Source: Nipponacmea schrenckii (Eukaryota; Mollusca; Gastropoda; Lottiidae). Taken from it: a stretch of 64,000 bases of DNA. The stretch is from NCBI GenBank assembly GCA_030562195.1, contig CM060201.1:30796067-30860066 (forward strand), written 5' to 3'. Of this stretch, positions 11,091-23,484 are shown in pieces (the stretch's first letter is position 1; each line of letters opens with the position of its first letter). The translations under genes and the position numbers were made by a program. The notes beneath the pieces were generated by a model, which worked only from the letters and a program-made list of their open reading frames with translations, ran no database searches and was not told the origin of the DNA.

Positions 11091-11654
11091 TATACGCCCA
11101 CATTACAATGTGGTCGTATATTGTTGTCACCCCCGCTTGTGAACACAATAGAGACTACAGTTTTTGTCGTATTTGAATGAAACTTGCTGTGATCATTTAT
11201 ATTGATGAGATCTCGGACAAGTTTGAAATTGACGATTTTTTTCGATTGACGGTTTTTGAATTATTGCACTTGACTTAGTAAAAAAGCCTCAAAATTGGCT
11301 TGTGAACGCGATAGAGTCTACAGTTTTTATCGGATTTGAATGAAACTTGCTGTGACCATTTATATTGATGAGATCTTGGACAAGTTTGAAAAAGGCGTGA
11401 TCATTGAAGTTGATGTCATCTTGGTCAAGTTTGAAATAAACAATTTTTTGATATACTGTTTTTGAGTTATTGCACTTGACTTAGTCAAAACGCGGCGAAA
11501 TTGGCTTGTGATTGCGATAGACAATACAATTTTCATCTGATTTTAATGATATTTGGTGTGAACATTTATATTGTTGAGAACTTGAATTAGACCTTAATAA
11601 TGTTAGAGTTTCTGCCTGTGTTAAAATATAAAATATATTTTAATGTGGGCGTAT
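11091..11654. mobile_element. TATACGCCCACAT-type inverted-repeat element, copy 1
   Basis: Begins tatacgcccacattacaatg and ends in the inverse (aatgtgggcgta), so the ends are short inverted repeats. The left end also contains the palindrome ccacattacaatgtgg. Internally, a ~180-bp module (ttgtgaacacaatagagact, then aatgaaacttgctgtgatca) repeats about three times with divergence. It shares ends and module with 15100-15980. There is no coding capacity, so it is non-autonomous. Confidence 0.75.
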
Positions 11655-13239
11655 CTTGCTAGGCAACCACTTGTTCAACTTACTATACATGCCATCCTTG
11701 ATCTGAAAAAGATTTGTTTCAGCTTGACCAAACTGTGTTTCTGTCATTATTATGTGTTCATCACACACTATTATCGGTTGCCCATCTTCATTACCACTTC
11801 TTTAAATAGAATAAAAGCATATGAATTGCATTAAATTCTTTTAGCCTGTTTCTTCAAAAAAACTTGCTGCTAAACTGTATTTGGTTCAGTCAATAAATTG
11901 ATCAAAGTAAAGGTAATATCCGTGACAAGATAGTGTAAGGAGTATTTTACTGTAGGAAGTTATAATGAGGATGCTATTCATCTTCCACTTCACTCACTTT
12001 TTACATCTCAGTGGAAATCTAGATGGTTATTAAATATATTGAATATCAGTATTGGTATTACAGGAAAGTTCAAGGAAATCATTTCTATATATTTAGAATT
12101 ATGTGCTGAGAAGTCTTTACAGGGACTGATTAGGCATTCTTGGGAATCAATCATACCTTAGTCTCAGAGACTGAGATTTTTTAAGCTAAGCTTAGCCACA
12201 TGTGTCTGTAACAAGCTTTATTTCAAAGTTGAAAGAACTGATCCATCTTTCCTTGGATTTTCAATTTGAATATTTGTTAATGATATTGTGTGTCTGTAGG
12301 CCTACATAAGAATCATCCTATTTCCTTTCCCCAAGATGTCTTGGTATCAGAGGCTATATAAACCACATAGATACCCCACTTTTCAGAGAGAAGATTAAGC
12401 ATGTGAACCAAATAGATAAAAAGTGAATTTCGAATAAATGCACATCTAGTTTAATATACGACCATTACCACCATGGGGTAGCAGTTTATAGTGTTAATTT
12501 AAGTTATCGAGACATGCAAATGACGTCAGTGAATAACAATGTCATTGATTAAAATTACTACTCTCAATGTTTTGGAGATGAGACATTTGTGTTTATTGTG
12601 GTATGAATTCCACACTATAATAACTCTTTATTTTACATGGGTCAGAATTAGGCCCAATACTAAAGGACAGGGTCCTGTCTAACAAACAAAAAATACACAA
12701 TATTTCAATGAACCATTCGTTTAAAAATAAGTTCATGTGTTTTAAATTGACAGATCCTGCGATTAAGTAGAAGAAGAAATATACAATATTTCAAAGTACA
12801 ATTTGTTAAAGGAAATAAAATACTTGACAATTTTTTTTGAATAACAGAAAAACAATACTAGTTAATGTAAATTATGAACTAAAAACTGAATCAGTCTGAA
12901 GTTATTGTCTTCTCATTGTTATTTTGGCTGTGAATGACTTGTTTTAGTGCAGCTGCAGAAAATCTTTTCTTGACCTGCATTCAGACCTTGTTTCATTGCT
13001 CAACCTGGAATTTGATTAGAGAAATTAATGAACCTGGCATGAGTCTTTCAAAGTTTCCAGAATGTATGGAACTTGCCTCCGGGATTAGTAGAATAATTGA
13101 ATTTATATAGTTATTAAATGCAATTTGGCACATTATACTAATTCTTTATTGATTTAATCATGTAGTTTTTCAATTAGAATAAAGAGCAAAATATATTGAA
13201 CCCTTTCACATCCTGTTAAAAACTTCCAAAAAACGCAAC
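11655..13239. other. AT-rich intron, nothing recognised
   Basis: No exon-like segment, repeat array or inverted-repeat element was identified. Confidence 0.4.
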
Positions 13240-13299
13240 AGTGCAGATGACTCAAAAAACTTGAAGCTCCTTGTGAACAAGACACATTAAGTATATCTG

Positions 13300-14265
13300 C
13301 TAGTTTTGAAGTTATATCAAATGTTATCAGAATTTTATAATAATAGCATTGATGAAATCTTTATTTTTGAAGGTTTTATCTTAGGTTATCTGAATTAAAT
13401 CCGATTTTGGAATTTGATAATAATAGCATTGATGACATGTTTTATTATTGAAGGTTTTATCAAAGGTTATCTGAATTTAATCCAATTTTATAATTTGGCA
13501 TAACCAATATTAGCATTAATCACATGTTTTTAATATTGTAGGTTATATCTAAGGTTATCTGAATTTAATCCAATCTTGAAATTTGACATAAACAATATAA
13601 GTATTTATGACATGTTTTTAATATTGTAGGTTATATCTAAGGTTATCAAATTTAATATGATTTTGGAATTTGTCATAACCAATAATAGGAATGACCAGAT
13701 GATTTTAATATTGAAGGTTATATCTAAGGTTATCTGAATTTAATCCAATTTCGGGATTTGACAGAACCAAGTATTAGCAATAATCATATTTTTTTGATAT
13801 TGTAGGTCATATCTAAGGTTATCAAATTTAACATGATTTTGGAATTTGTCATAACCAATAATAGCATTGATCACATGATTTTATATTTGAAGGTTATATC
13901 TGAGGTTATCTGAATTTAATCTGATTTTGAAATTTGACATAACCAATAATAGCAATGATCACATGATTTTATTATCTAAGGTTATCTGAATTTTATCTGA
14001 TTTTGGAATTAGTAGACATAACCAATATTAGCATTAATCACATGTTTTTATTATTGAAGGTTATATCTAAGGTTATCTGAATTTAATCTGATTTGAAATT
14101 TGACATAACCAATAATAGCAATGATCATATGATTTTGTTATCTAAGGTTTTCTGAATTAAATCTGATTTTGAAATTTGGCATAACCAATTATAGCATTGA
14201 TCATATCTTTTTGTTATTGAAGGTTATATCGAAGGTTATATCGAAGGTTATTTATTGTGTATTCC
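13300..14265. repeat. degenerate ~90-bp tandem repeat
   Basis: About ten diverged copies of a unit containing ggttatatctaaggttatct, gaatttaatctgattttgaa, gacataaccaataatagcat and tgatcacatgattttatt. Copies vary in length and share only part of their sequence, so the array is old. Confidence 0.9.
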
Positions 14266-14527
14266 ATGCTGTTATTCTCGAGAGAATTAAATCTCATATA
14301 TATTTTTTTCCCCATGGAGAATGGATTTTCTGACAAATCTCAATTCTGATAACTTAATTGATGCTATTTTAAGAAAGTTAATGTGTAAAAAAAAAACATA
14401 TAAAGGAGAGGTAAAAACTATTAACAAGAGAAATTGACTTAAACTTATTCTTGTAAATTTGCAGAATTGTGTTATAATTTTTACTTTGCTGGTATTTAGG
14501 TAATGAACGATAGACCCACTGCAGTTA

Positions 14528-14783
14528 CGGTGATACATTGGGCAAGGTGCTAAGTTGAATGAGCTGCTGAAGGCCAATGACTTCCTGACCAATATATTCA
14601 TATCACTGTAACTGTAGTGGGGTCCATCGTCGATTGCTTGTATTTCCACTGTCTATTAGATGCCTGTTTACCGGGGTCTATCTCCTATATATATTATATA
14701 GATATTCGACTGGGACTTTTCAAATATGCGGGTTTACAGGGGAAGGCGGTTTATAGAGGATGCGGTTTGAAGGGGTTTCACGG
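14528..14783. mobile_element. pogo-like MITE (degenerate)
   Basis: The right end (gcggtttgaaggggtttcac, then cgg and TA) matches the complete element at 45068-45410, as does the internal phrase cgactgggacttttcaaata. The left end is tentatively cggtgatac after TA at 14526-14527. TA flanks fit the Tc1/mariner superfamily. Its middle carries a phrase (actgtagtggggtccat, ttgcttgtatttccactgtc) that also occurs at 17670-17725, so another repeat may be nested. Confidence 0.6.
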
Positions 14784-14994
14784 TACAATCCTGAGCTGAT
14801 ACTACAGTTCATACAATCAGCCTATTGAGATTCATTTCAGTAAACCTTTAGAACTCATCATTGAAATTGTCCTCTTTGCACACTGCAGGGTGTAATTTGT
14901 CCATCCTCAATTACTTAACATTTTGGCCTAATAGGGCTTGAATATCAATCTCTCTTGATTCTTTCACTGTTCATATTATAATGTACATTAGTTT

Positions 14995-16330
14995 TATCTC
15001 TTTTACATACTGTAGATTTATATCTAAAGCTTTTTATATTGTTTATATTTCTTAGTTATAACTAACATACTGTAAACTTTATATATAGAGCTTTTTATAC
15101 GCCCACATATAATGTGGACGTATATTGCGGTTGACCCTGTCCGTCCGGACGTCCGTCCGTCCGTCCACAATTGCTTGTGGCCACAATAGAGACCACAGTT
15201 TTCATCGGATTACAATGAAACTTGGTATGTGTCTCTGTCAGCATAAAATCTCGGTTCCTTTCGAAAACCAGCTTTCTGACTTTTACTGTTGGTGAGTTAT
15301 GCCCCCTTTTTTATCGAATATTCGTCAAATTCAGCTTGTAGGCGCGATACAGGCCACAATTTTTGTCCAATCTTTTCGAAACTTGGTATGTGTCTCTATC
15401 ATCATATAATCTTGGTTCCTTTCGAAAACCAGCTTTCTGACTTTTACGGTTGGTGAGTTATGCCCTCTTTTTTAGCGAAACTTCGTCAAATTCAGCTTGT
15501 GGGTGCGATACAGGCCACAATTTTTTTCTGATCTTTTCGAAACTTGGTAGGTGTTTTTGGTCATCATAAAATCACAGTTCCTTTCGAAAATCAGCTTTCT
15601 GACTTTTACGGTTGGTGAGTTATGCCCCCTTTCTTAGTGAGAATTCGTCAAATTCAGCTTGTGGGTGTGATACAGGCTACAATGTTTATCCAAACATTTT
15701 TATATGCCCACATATAATGTGGACGTATATTGCGGTTGACCCTGTCTGTCCGGACGTCCGTCCGTCCACAATTGCTTGTGGCCACAATAGAGACCACAGT
15801 TTTCATCGGATTTCAATGAAACTTGGTATGCTTGTTCATATTGATGAGATCTTGGATGGGTTCGAATTTCATGAAATTTCGATCATTGGTTCCTGGCTTT
15901 CTGACTTTTTTGCTGTTGGTGTTTTGCTCACCATAAAAATTTGCTGCTGGTGGGCGTATAGCCTTTCGGGCTTCCGCTCGTTATATTGTTTATATTTCTT
16001 AGTTATAAATAACCTACTGTAACTGTATATCTAAAGCTGTATATATTGTTTATATTTCTTAGTTATAAATAACATACAGTAACTGTATATCAAAAGCTTT
16101 ATATATTGTATATATTTATAAATAACATACTGTAGCTTTATATATATACCGGTAGCTTTATATTGTTTATATTTCTTAGTTATAAATAACATTCTGTAGA
16201 TTTATATCTAAAGCTTTATATTGTTTATATTTCTTAGTTATAAATAACATGTTGTAGCTGTATATCTAAAGCTTTATGTTCTTTATATTTCTCAGTTATA
16301 AATAACATACTGTAGCTTTATATATAAAAC
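14995..16330. repeat. ~58-bp minisatellite split by an inserted element
   Basis: Units of tttatatctaaagctttata, ttgtttatatttcttagtta and taaataacatactgtag lie on both sides (14995-15099 and 15981-16330) of a TATACGCCCACAT element. The continuity across the insertion shows that the array is the older structure. Confidence 0.9.
15100..15980. mobile_element. TATACGCCCACAT-type element, copy 2, with target duplication
   Basis: Starts in tatacgcccacatataatgt and ends tgggcgtatagcctttcggg, cttccgctcg. TTATA flanks it at 15095-15099 and 15981-15985. It contains gacgtccgtccgtccgtcc runs and three copies of a ~145-bp module (gaaacttggtatgtgtctct, cctttcgaaaaccagctttc, ggtgagttatgccc). A second left end occurs at about 15700 (atatgcccacatataatgtg), so it is a composite or tandemly duplicated copy. 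There is no transposase. Confidence 0.8.
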
Positions 16331-18929
16331 TTTTCATTGCAAAGTTAGCTCATTGTCACTGGCAGTCTCTAGAAACGAAAAAAAAATAATTGCATTCATC
16401 GCAATTATAATAGATACTGTTACGCTACACTAAATGCAATACATTAAAAATTGTCATTATACATGATTTATATCCAGTTTCCTTTGATCACTATTTCCTA
16501 CCTTCAGATCAATTAACTCTTTAATTTCTTCTTCTAGATGTCACATGTTTGATGCTTGAAAATGACAGTATTGTTCCTTCGTTTTATCGCAAAAGATCTG
16601 GTTCTGTATTGTTTTGAAGTGACAAAATGGTATGCGATCCCGATCAGGTTAACGAACATTTTACAGATGGAAATAAAAAAGAGAATGCCAAAAGAAAGTT
16701 CCATATTGCCACACTGCATGGAGTTGTCTATCTGCATTAGCCCAGAGAATGCAGAAAAATAGGACATAAAGCTCATTTCATTTCAAACATGAAACATGGC
16801 ATCAAGTTTTCCCATCTTGCAAAATTATTCCTTGATTACTGGTTCCCATTAAAAGTCGGGTAAACTAGAAAAACTAGGAAAAGAGAGATAGGAAATGACC
16901 CACCCATGATTTTGGTGGACGTAATAAGACCAAGCAAATGACCTCATATTTGAACGCTTTAATAGACTACACTAGAGTTGGTCCATCAGGATAGTTAGTG
17001 TAATTAGTGTGGAATGTGTTAAGTGTTCACTCCTTTGTTTGAAATCCATTTCCACTCATGTATTGTATTCAATAGATTTTCTCTTATTACATGTAATTTG
17101 TAATATGATAAATGCATACATGTCTCTAAACTGTCTACTGACATGCAATTTGTAATATAGCATAGTCTAGGATAGATTCTATAACCAATAATACTAGTAT
17201 ATGGTTAATTTAAAATAAGGAACCACAGGTACTTGAACAAGAAATATATGTAATATTGTTAACTACTTGAGTGATGACAGAAATATTAAAACACTCTTCT
17301 TAATCTCTTTGAACATTCTGCCAAATTTGTATGACATAAATGGTGGCAATTGCTTTGTGACAAAAATTGGTCTGATAACTAAAACTTTTTTTTAATTCAG
17401 AAATTCTGTTTCGAGTCAGCCATGTGCATTAATTAATAATTTTTACACAACATTTTCTGTCCTTTATTTATCACAATAAACTATCTCATCATGTGAAACT
17501 AATTGGACATGCATAACATTTATTAAAACAACGTCCATCATGTGAGACATAACATTTATTAAAACAACGTCCATCATGTGAGGCTAATGAAAACATTATA
17601 ACATTTTTGTTGTCAATATACAGAAATATGTCGTCTGCCAAGCTTTGGACATTGAACAATGTATTCATAACACCATAACTGTAGTGGGTCCATGGTTCAT
17701 TGCTTATATTTCCACTGTCTATTTGTTCTATTTTGGAAGATTGTCGGTTGAGTTGAAATTGGACCGCAGCCATAATACATTCATTCTTCAATTGGAAAAA
17801 TAGTCCAAAACACTCTTCTTCAATCTAACTGAAAAAACAAGATTATTTTAGAATTTATTTTGATTCGTTTATCTTTTCATTTTATTGTAATGATAATAAA
17901 TAAATCTTCATATCATTTTTTATAATTAACAACATAAACAATAATGGAAATTTTGTACACTGCCCCTTTTTAATGTATCCTTGTAGCTTTATTCCAACAT
18001 CACAACTTCATAATCATCCATAGTGTCTGTTTGATAATTGAGCGAAAATAGAAATGTAATTTGTATTCCATTCCTGTCCATGATAACATTAAAATGCCCA
18101 GACATGTATTGTGTGAGTTATCAGATGCATTTAAAAGAGAAATTAAGAGTGATCTATATGATGTATTGAGCCCATGGGTCTCATTTATTACAAGGAGAAA
18201 ATTCCTTAAGGATTTGATAAATCTTTCACAAGGATAATATTTCCATACAGAGTGCATCGCAATGTTATTATTAGAAGTCTAAATATGTTTTACACCTGTC
18301 ATAGAGATTAATTGATTAAAAGATATGATTTAACAGAAAGCACTGGCGGAGGGTTTTGCAGTGCTCACTATAATGTTGGAATTCTGAATTTTTTAACTTG
18401 ATTTAATATTTCTAATAAAACAAGATACATTACCATGAACATTATTACTGCTATTTATAGACAATTTCTAAAATGGCATTGTTCCTGGAAGACAATTGTC
18501 AGGAACCATAATGATTTATGATATGTTGAGATATTGGATTTCTTTCAATAATAGATTTTTTTATGATGGCGGGTTTTAACATTTAAGATTTATAGATTCC
18601 TTTAATCAGCAATGAAACCATAGAATTGATTAATATTTCAATATTTCCTTGCAATATATCTCCTAAAATAAATTTTACTTGAAAGATGTGTTTTCGTTTG
18701 GCTTGGTTTCAGAAAATTGTTAAACAAATTGCCAAGTTCACAGTTGTAGAGATTTCTGCAGTTGTTAATGTTAACCCAAATGACTTTAGTGACAATTGGC
18801 ATAACTTAATGTTGACGGAATCACTGATCATGGCCACGTCCATGAATTTTCATGACATTATTCTTAAACTAATTCTGAGTTTCCACAGCTTAATCGCAGC
18901 AAAGGTCGAGATGAACTTTTGAAGTTTCC
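16331..18929. other. AT-rich intron with minor repeats
   Basis: The only structures seen are a 33-bp tandem pair (catttattaaaacaacgtcc) at about 17515-17582 and a segment at 17670-17725 shared with 14590-14655. Short open frames on both strands at 16534-16776 overlap each other and show no homology. Confidence 0.4.
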
Positions 18930-19040
18930 AGCCTGGTTGAAACAGTGATGCAGGTCGGAGAGACTGACATGGACAAAGCCCATAAGGTGCCGAAAAGAAG
19001 AATGTAAAACTACATTTATTTCATTTCATTTCATATAATG
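18930..19040 (+). mobile_element. SINE fragment (family B, 3' part)
   Basis: Contains agtgatgcaggtcggagaga, ctgacatgg and a ttcatttcatttcat tail. These match the 3' part of the more complete SINEs at 31620 and 52965. The tRNA-like head is missing. Confidence 0.65.
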
Positions 19041-19587
19041 AAATTTTGCAGATGTCAAGCGAAAGCAAAAAGACATCCCAAAATATCTCAACATGGACTT
19101 TCAAAGTCTGTTTTTTGATGTTGTTAGAATGGCCAATATGTATATTTTAAAAAAAAGATCACCAAATAATTTGAACAAATTGGTAGTTAAAAGTAATTTA
19201 CATATTATGTCTGAAGTACAATGAATCAGACTACATCCCATCAGTTTCGGTAATTTCATGTTGCCAACTCTTAATTAGGACATCCTATGTAATTCCTTTC
19301 TCTCAAGTGGAAAGTGACAATTGATAGATTTCTCACCGTGGAAAATTTGGCGGACAAATCAGTCTATAATAAGGAATAAGAGACAAACAACATTAATTTG
19401 ACTGGATTGACTAAGATCAATGTCTGTTGAACAACTGGAGTTTGAACTGAAAGGAAGTCCCTTGAGTGCAATAATCAGCTATCTGTAACATCAAAATGGG
19501 AAGCACACCATCACTCGGGTTGAATATATCTATTATTAACCTTGGAAAGTTGAAATATATTGCTGTGGCAAGTTGGAAAAGAAACAG

Positions 19588-19730
19588 ACGTCAACTATAT
19601 TTTTCAAGGACAACAACATAGGTTCAGAAAGAATTATGGTTTATAGCTGGTTCCTGCCCATGTCTCCTGGTATTGATCTTTCCCAGATTATCTGTATTCA
19701 TTTACAGCTGCAGGTTCAACTCAATAGCGA
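19588..19730 (+). repeat. interspersed repeat family C, copy 1
   Basis: Shares aaggacaacaacataggttc, ggtattgatctttcccagat and attcatttacagctg with copies at 20123, 28480 and 35468. It resembles a non-autonomous retroelement body. No poly-A tail or promoter box is visible in this copy. Confidence 0.6.
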
Positions 19731-20122
19731 GAAAAGTCTACATATTGAAGTTCACTTAACTTTTATACACCAGAGATTTCAAAAGATTCCTCATTGTCTT
19801 CAGTAATCTTATTAGAAACAGAAAAAAATCAAGCCTAACACAATTAATTGAAATTATCTTAGTTTTTCCTTCATAAAAAAATAGTTCATTTCATAAAGCC
19901 AAAGAATAAATCAACATTGACCGACTCTGCACTAGGGAAATCAGGAGAGCTACATAGACATCAGCAGAAATGTCCATTAAAGATACAAATAATTGAGATC
20001 CTTGGAGAGCTGATAAAGAAAAAAAGTGCCACCTGAGATAATTTAAATTGGTTACAACTTTTTTTTAAGCAGTTGTGTCTTCCAGGGTAATTTCACTTTA
20101 TAAGTTAATAAAAAAACATCAG

Positions 20123-20345
20123 TTCTATATTTTACAAGGATAACAACTTAGGTTCACAAGTCTTGGCATTGATCATTCCTGGTTTATCCGTACCCATTTA
20201 CAGCTGGATGGACTGGAATTATGAGTGAAGATGACTTATTTAAGATCATCAGACTTTCACATTTTGGTCGAGATTAAAACTCCTGTCTGACATTTCAACA
20301 TATCCAAGCAAATGACGTGATGAAGTAAAGAACCAAGTTCGTGTT
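20123..20345 (+). repeat. interspersed repeat family C, copy 2
   Basis: Shares acaaggataacaacttaggt, ggtttatccgtacccattta, cagctggatggactggaatt and catcagactttcacattt with the other copies. It extends through tccaagcaaatgacgtgatg to about 20345. Confidence 0.65.
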
Positions 20346-21689
20346 CTATAGAACCCCAATTTAAGCCAATCAAATATTCATAGTGGTAATTATGAAGCAC
20401 AATTTTAGTTGTTATCAATTTTTGATATTACATCAGGCTAAATTACTTTTGGAGAAAAAGAAAACTTTTTCTGTGGATGTGATATCAGACTGTTAACATT
20501 TCTAACCTTATTAACAATTTAAATGTTAAATTAAATATTAACAATGTGGAATTTATTGCTAATGATGTCTGGAGTATCTTTACAGAAAAAAATTTGTAAT
20601 CATATATAAATATATTTATAGTGATGTCACTTCCTCCTAATAAATCATTATATTGTACATGAACAGAATGTCATATTTGAATTCTGAAGTAAAGCGATGC
20701 AGATAACTTAAATCTGAGCACTATGAATCTTGTTAATTTCTCAAGTTAAAACATTTAAGGGAGAGGTTAAGTTTTCATTGACTTCTGCAATTCATATTTT
20801 TGTTATATTTTTTAAGTTACTCTAGGAAAAAAGAGCATAAAAATAAGTTGGTGCCCACATTATACAAAACTCTGTAAACAACACGCACTTTGAAATATTA
20901 TATATATAACCTTTTAAGAAATTTGACTTATTTAGTCGCATAACTGATTCAGAATGGAAGTAAACTATTTTCGTATGGTTTTTCAATCTATTGAGCCTTA
21001 TCTAAATTTGTCGATAAAGACAGCAAAATATTTTCAAGAAGAAAAATTCCTTATAATGGAAATCTCAATTTGAAATATTGAAGCATATTACTTTAATTAT
21101 TGAGCTGTCATGATCAAGTGACTGGATGATTGATTGGTGTTATTTTCTTCCAGCTCTATAATGTCTCGACAACCATTACACACAATCTTAACTTGCTTTA
21201 CTCTCTACATCATTCTCAACCAGTACAGTGAAGGAATATAACAATACATACAATACGGTGGCAATCTAATGCATGTTGCTAGGCTGTATCTCAGGCTTCG
21301 TGTTAAAAAGCGGATGAAATAATTGTTCAGCGAAACAGTTATAACACAGATTATTGGAAAGTGTATTTGCGTTTCAGAGCAGAAATACGGAGTGGTATTT
21401 AATTTAGTGTTCCTTTTTAGTTCGAGTTACAAGGTTTGGTATTAATCTGATAAACCCTTGTCAATCAGATTTGTGTTTTTTATTGTTTGTATTTTTGTAG
21501 GTATAATAATCACATTTGGTGAATGTTATAATGATAGAGACAGACAGGTTCAGCTACATTATACTTGTAAATTATACTGTATTATCTCTTGTAATGATAT
21601 ATGTCAGGTTTGAAGTTAAGAAATTTGTTAATTTTTTTTAGAGGGATGGAGTTAGTGTTATTTATACATCAATGCAGATCAGTTGATAT
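20346..21689. other. AT-rich intron, nothing recognised
   Basis: No exon or repeat structure was identified. Confidence 0.4.
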
Positions 21690-22640
21690 TTATTGTTGTA
21701 ATTCACAGATCAGGTGGTGTTCTTGATGAGAGTTTATGTAATTCACAGATCAAGTGATGTTCTTGACGAGAGTTTTTGTAATTCACAGATCAAGTGATGC
21801 TGTTGATGAGAGTGTGTGTTATTCACAGATCAGGTGATGTTCTTGATGAGAGTTTGTGTAATTCACAGATCAGGTGGTGTTCTTGATGAGAGTTTGTGTA
21901 ATTCACAGATCAGGTGGTGTTCTTGACGAGAGTTTGTGTAATTCATAGATAAGGTGGTGCTGTTGGTGAGAGTTTGTGTTATTCACAGATCAGGGGTGTT
22001 CTTGATGAGAGTTTGTGTAATTAACAGATCAGGTGATGTTATTGATGAGAGATTGTGTAATTCACAGATCAAGTGGTGCTGTTGATGAGAGTTTGTGTAA
22101 TTCACAGATCAGGTGGTGTTCTTGATGAGAGTTTGTGTAATTCACAGATCAGGTGGTGTTCTTGACGAGAGTTTGTGTAATTCACAGATCAGGTGGTGTT
22201 CTTGATGAGAGTTTGTGTAATTCACAGATCAGGTGGTGTTCTTGATGAGAGTTTGTGTAATTCACAGATCAGGTGGTGTTCTTGATTAGAGTTTGTGTAA
22301 TTCACAGATCAGGTGATGTTCTTGACGAGAGTTTGTGTTATTCACAGATCGAGTTGTGTTCTTAATGAGAGTTTATGTAATTCATAGATCAGGTGGTGTC
22401 TTGGATTATAAAAAGTGTTATTTACAGATCAGGTGGGTGTCTAGAGTTATAGAATGTGTTATTTACAGATCAGGTGGGTGTCTAGAGTTATAAAATGTGT
22501 TATTTACAGATCAGGTGGGTGTCTAGAGTTATAGAATGTGTTATTTACAGATCAGGTGGGTGTCTAGAGTTATAAAATGTGTTATTTACAGATCAGGTGG
22601 GTGTCTAGAGTTATAGAATGTGTTATTTACAGATCAGATG
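21690..22640. repeat. 40-bp minisatellite with two subfamilies
   Basis: Roughly 17 copies of ttcacagatcaggtggtgtt plus cttgatgagagtttgtgtaa run to about 22390. They are followed by about six copies of a related 40-41-bp variant (atttacagatcaggtgggtg, tctagagttatagaatgtgt). In the variant part, units with ttatagaatg and ttataaaatg alternate, a hint of dimer-level amplification. Confidence 0.95.
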
Positions 22641-23198
22641 GTGAAATGGTTTAGTTTGATAAATTTATAGATTAGGTGGGTGTTCAGCGTTATGGCTGTT
22701 TTAACTTACAGAACAGTGAATGTGCACAGTTAAAACATATGTAATGTACAGAATCAGTCTATAAAGAATTTTAGTAATTATTTTTCTTGTACAAACACAA
22801 CCATTTGATTAATCTTACTCATTTCACCACTTCAAAATACAAAATGTGTTATTAAGGTTCCATGTGGTGCTATTTGATGCATGCTGGTAAGAGACTGGCC
22901 ATGTCAGAAAATCAGGAAGTTCTAGCTGTGATCATAAATAAGTATAGAAAATAACTCGGTGTTATTAACTAGTCACGGTTTTCTATCAACAGGATTCATT
23001 CTAGATAATGAGAAATCTCTGATAATAAATAAATATTCCAGATAATCTGAGGGCAATTTATGACACGGACTTGAAATAAAATTGATTTTTACGTAGGAAA
23101 ATAAATCTTTTTTTTTTTTCATATGATTGTGTTTTAGACAATGCATCTGAAGACTTAACTTTTAACAAAGGCTTTACGTTTATTTGGTATATTTATTA
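22641..23198. other. AT-rich intron, nothing recognised
   Basis: Contains decayed outlying satellite units to about 22750, then plain sequence. Confidence 0.4.
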
Positions 23199-23484
23199 GT
23201 ATAACAAGGAACACAAGGGAACGAATTATGGTATAACACACTTCTTTGAAAACAACGTACATAACGTTTCAACACAATTTACATGTGTCGTCATCAGACG
23301 AAATGAAGAAGGGATAGAAAACATGGGAATATATAGCACAGCAAGGGGAAAACCATGAAATAGTAAACATAACAATAACATGATAATAACATGATTAAGA
23401 AGCTAAACCATACAGAGAAGCCAATCAAAGCATTATTAAAGAAGTGTTATACCATAATTTATTCCCTTGTGTTCCTTGTTATAT
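23199..23484. mobile_element. inverted-repeat element with ~45-bp arms
   Basis: The left arm (ataacaaggaacacaaggga, acgaattatggtataacaca) is mirrored at 23435-23484 (tgttataccataatttattc, ccttgtgttccttgttat). The ~190-bp interior contains, on the minus strand, ctgatga (23297-23291), a possible 5-bp stem and gaaac (23270-23266). That order resembles a degenerate hammerhead ribozyme core like those described in Penelope-like retroelements. The class is undecided: a MITE, or a pair of Penelope-type terminal repeats. Confidence 0.75.

Noticed and set aside
15612..16022. 136-codon plus frame
   Set aside because: It lies almost wholly inside the TATACGCCCACAT element and runs into the minisatellite. 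It is not conserved as protein.
21690..22640. CRISPR-like array of regular 40-bp units
   Set aside because: There are no unique spacers between repeats; the units are directly tandem, and the genome is eukaryotic.
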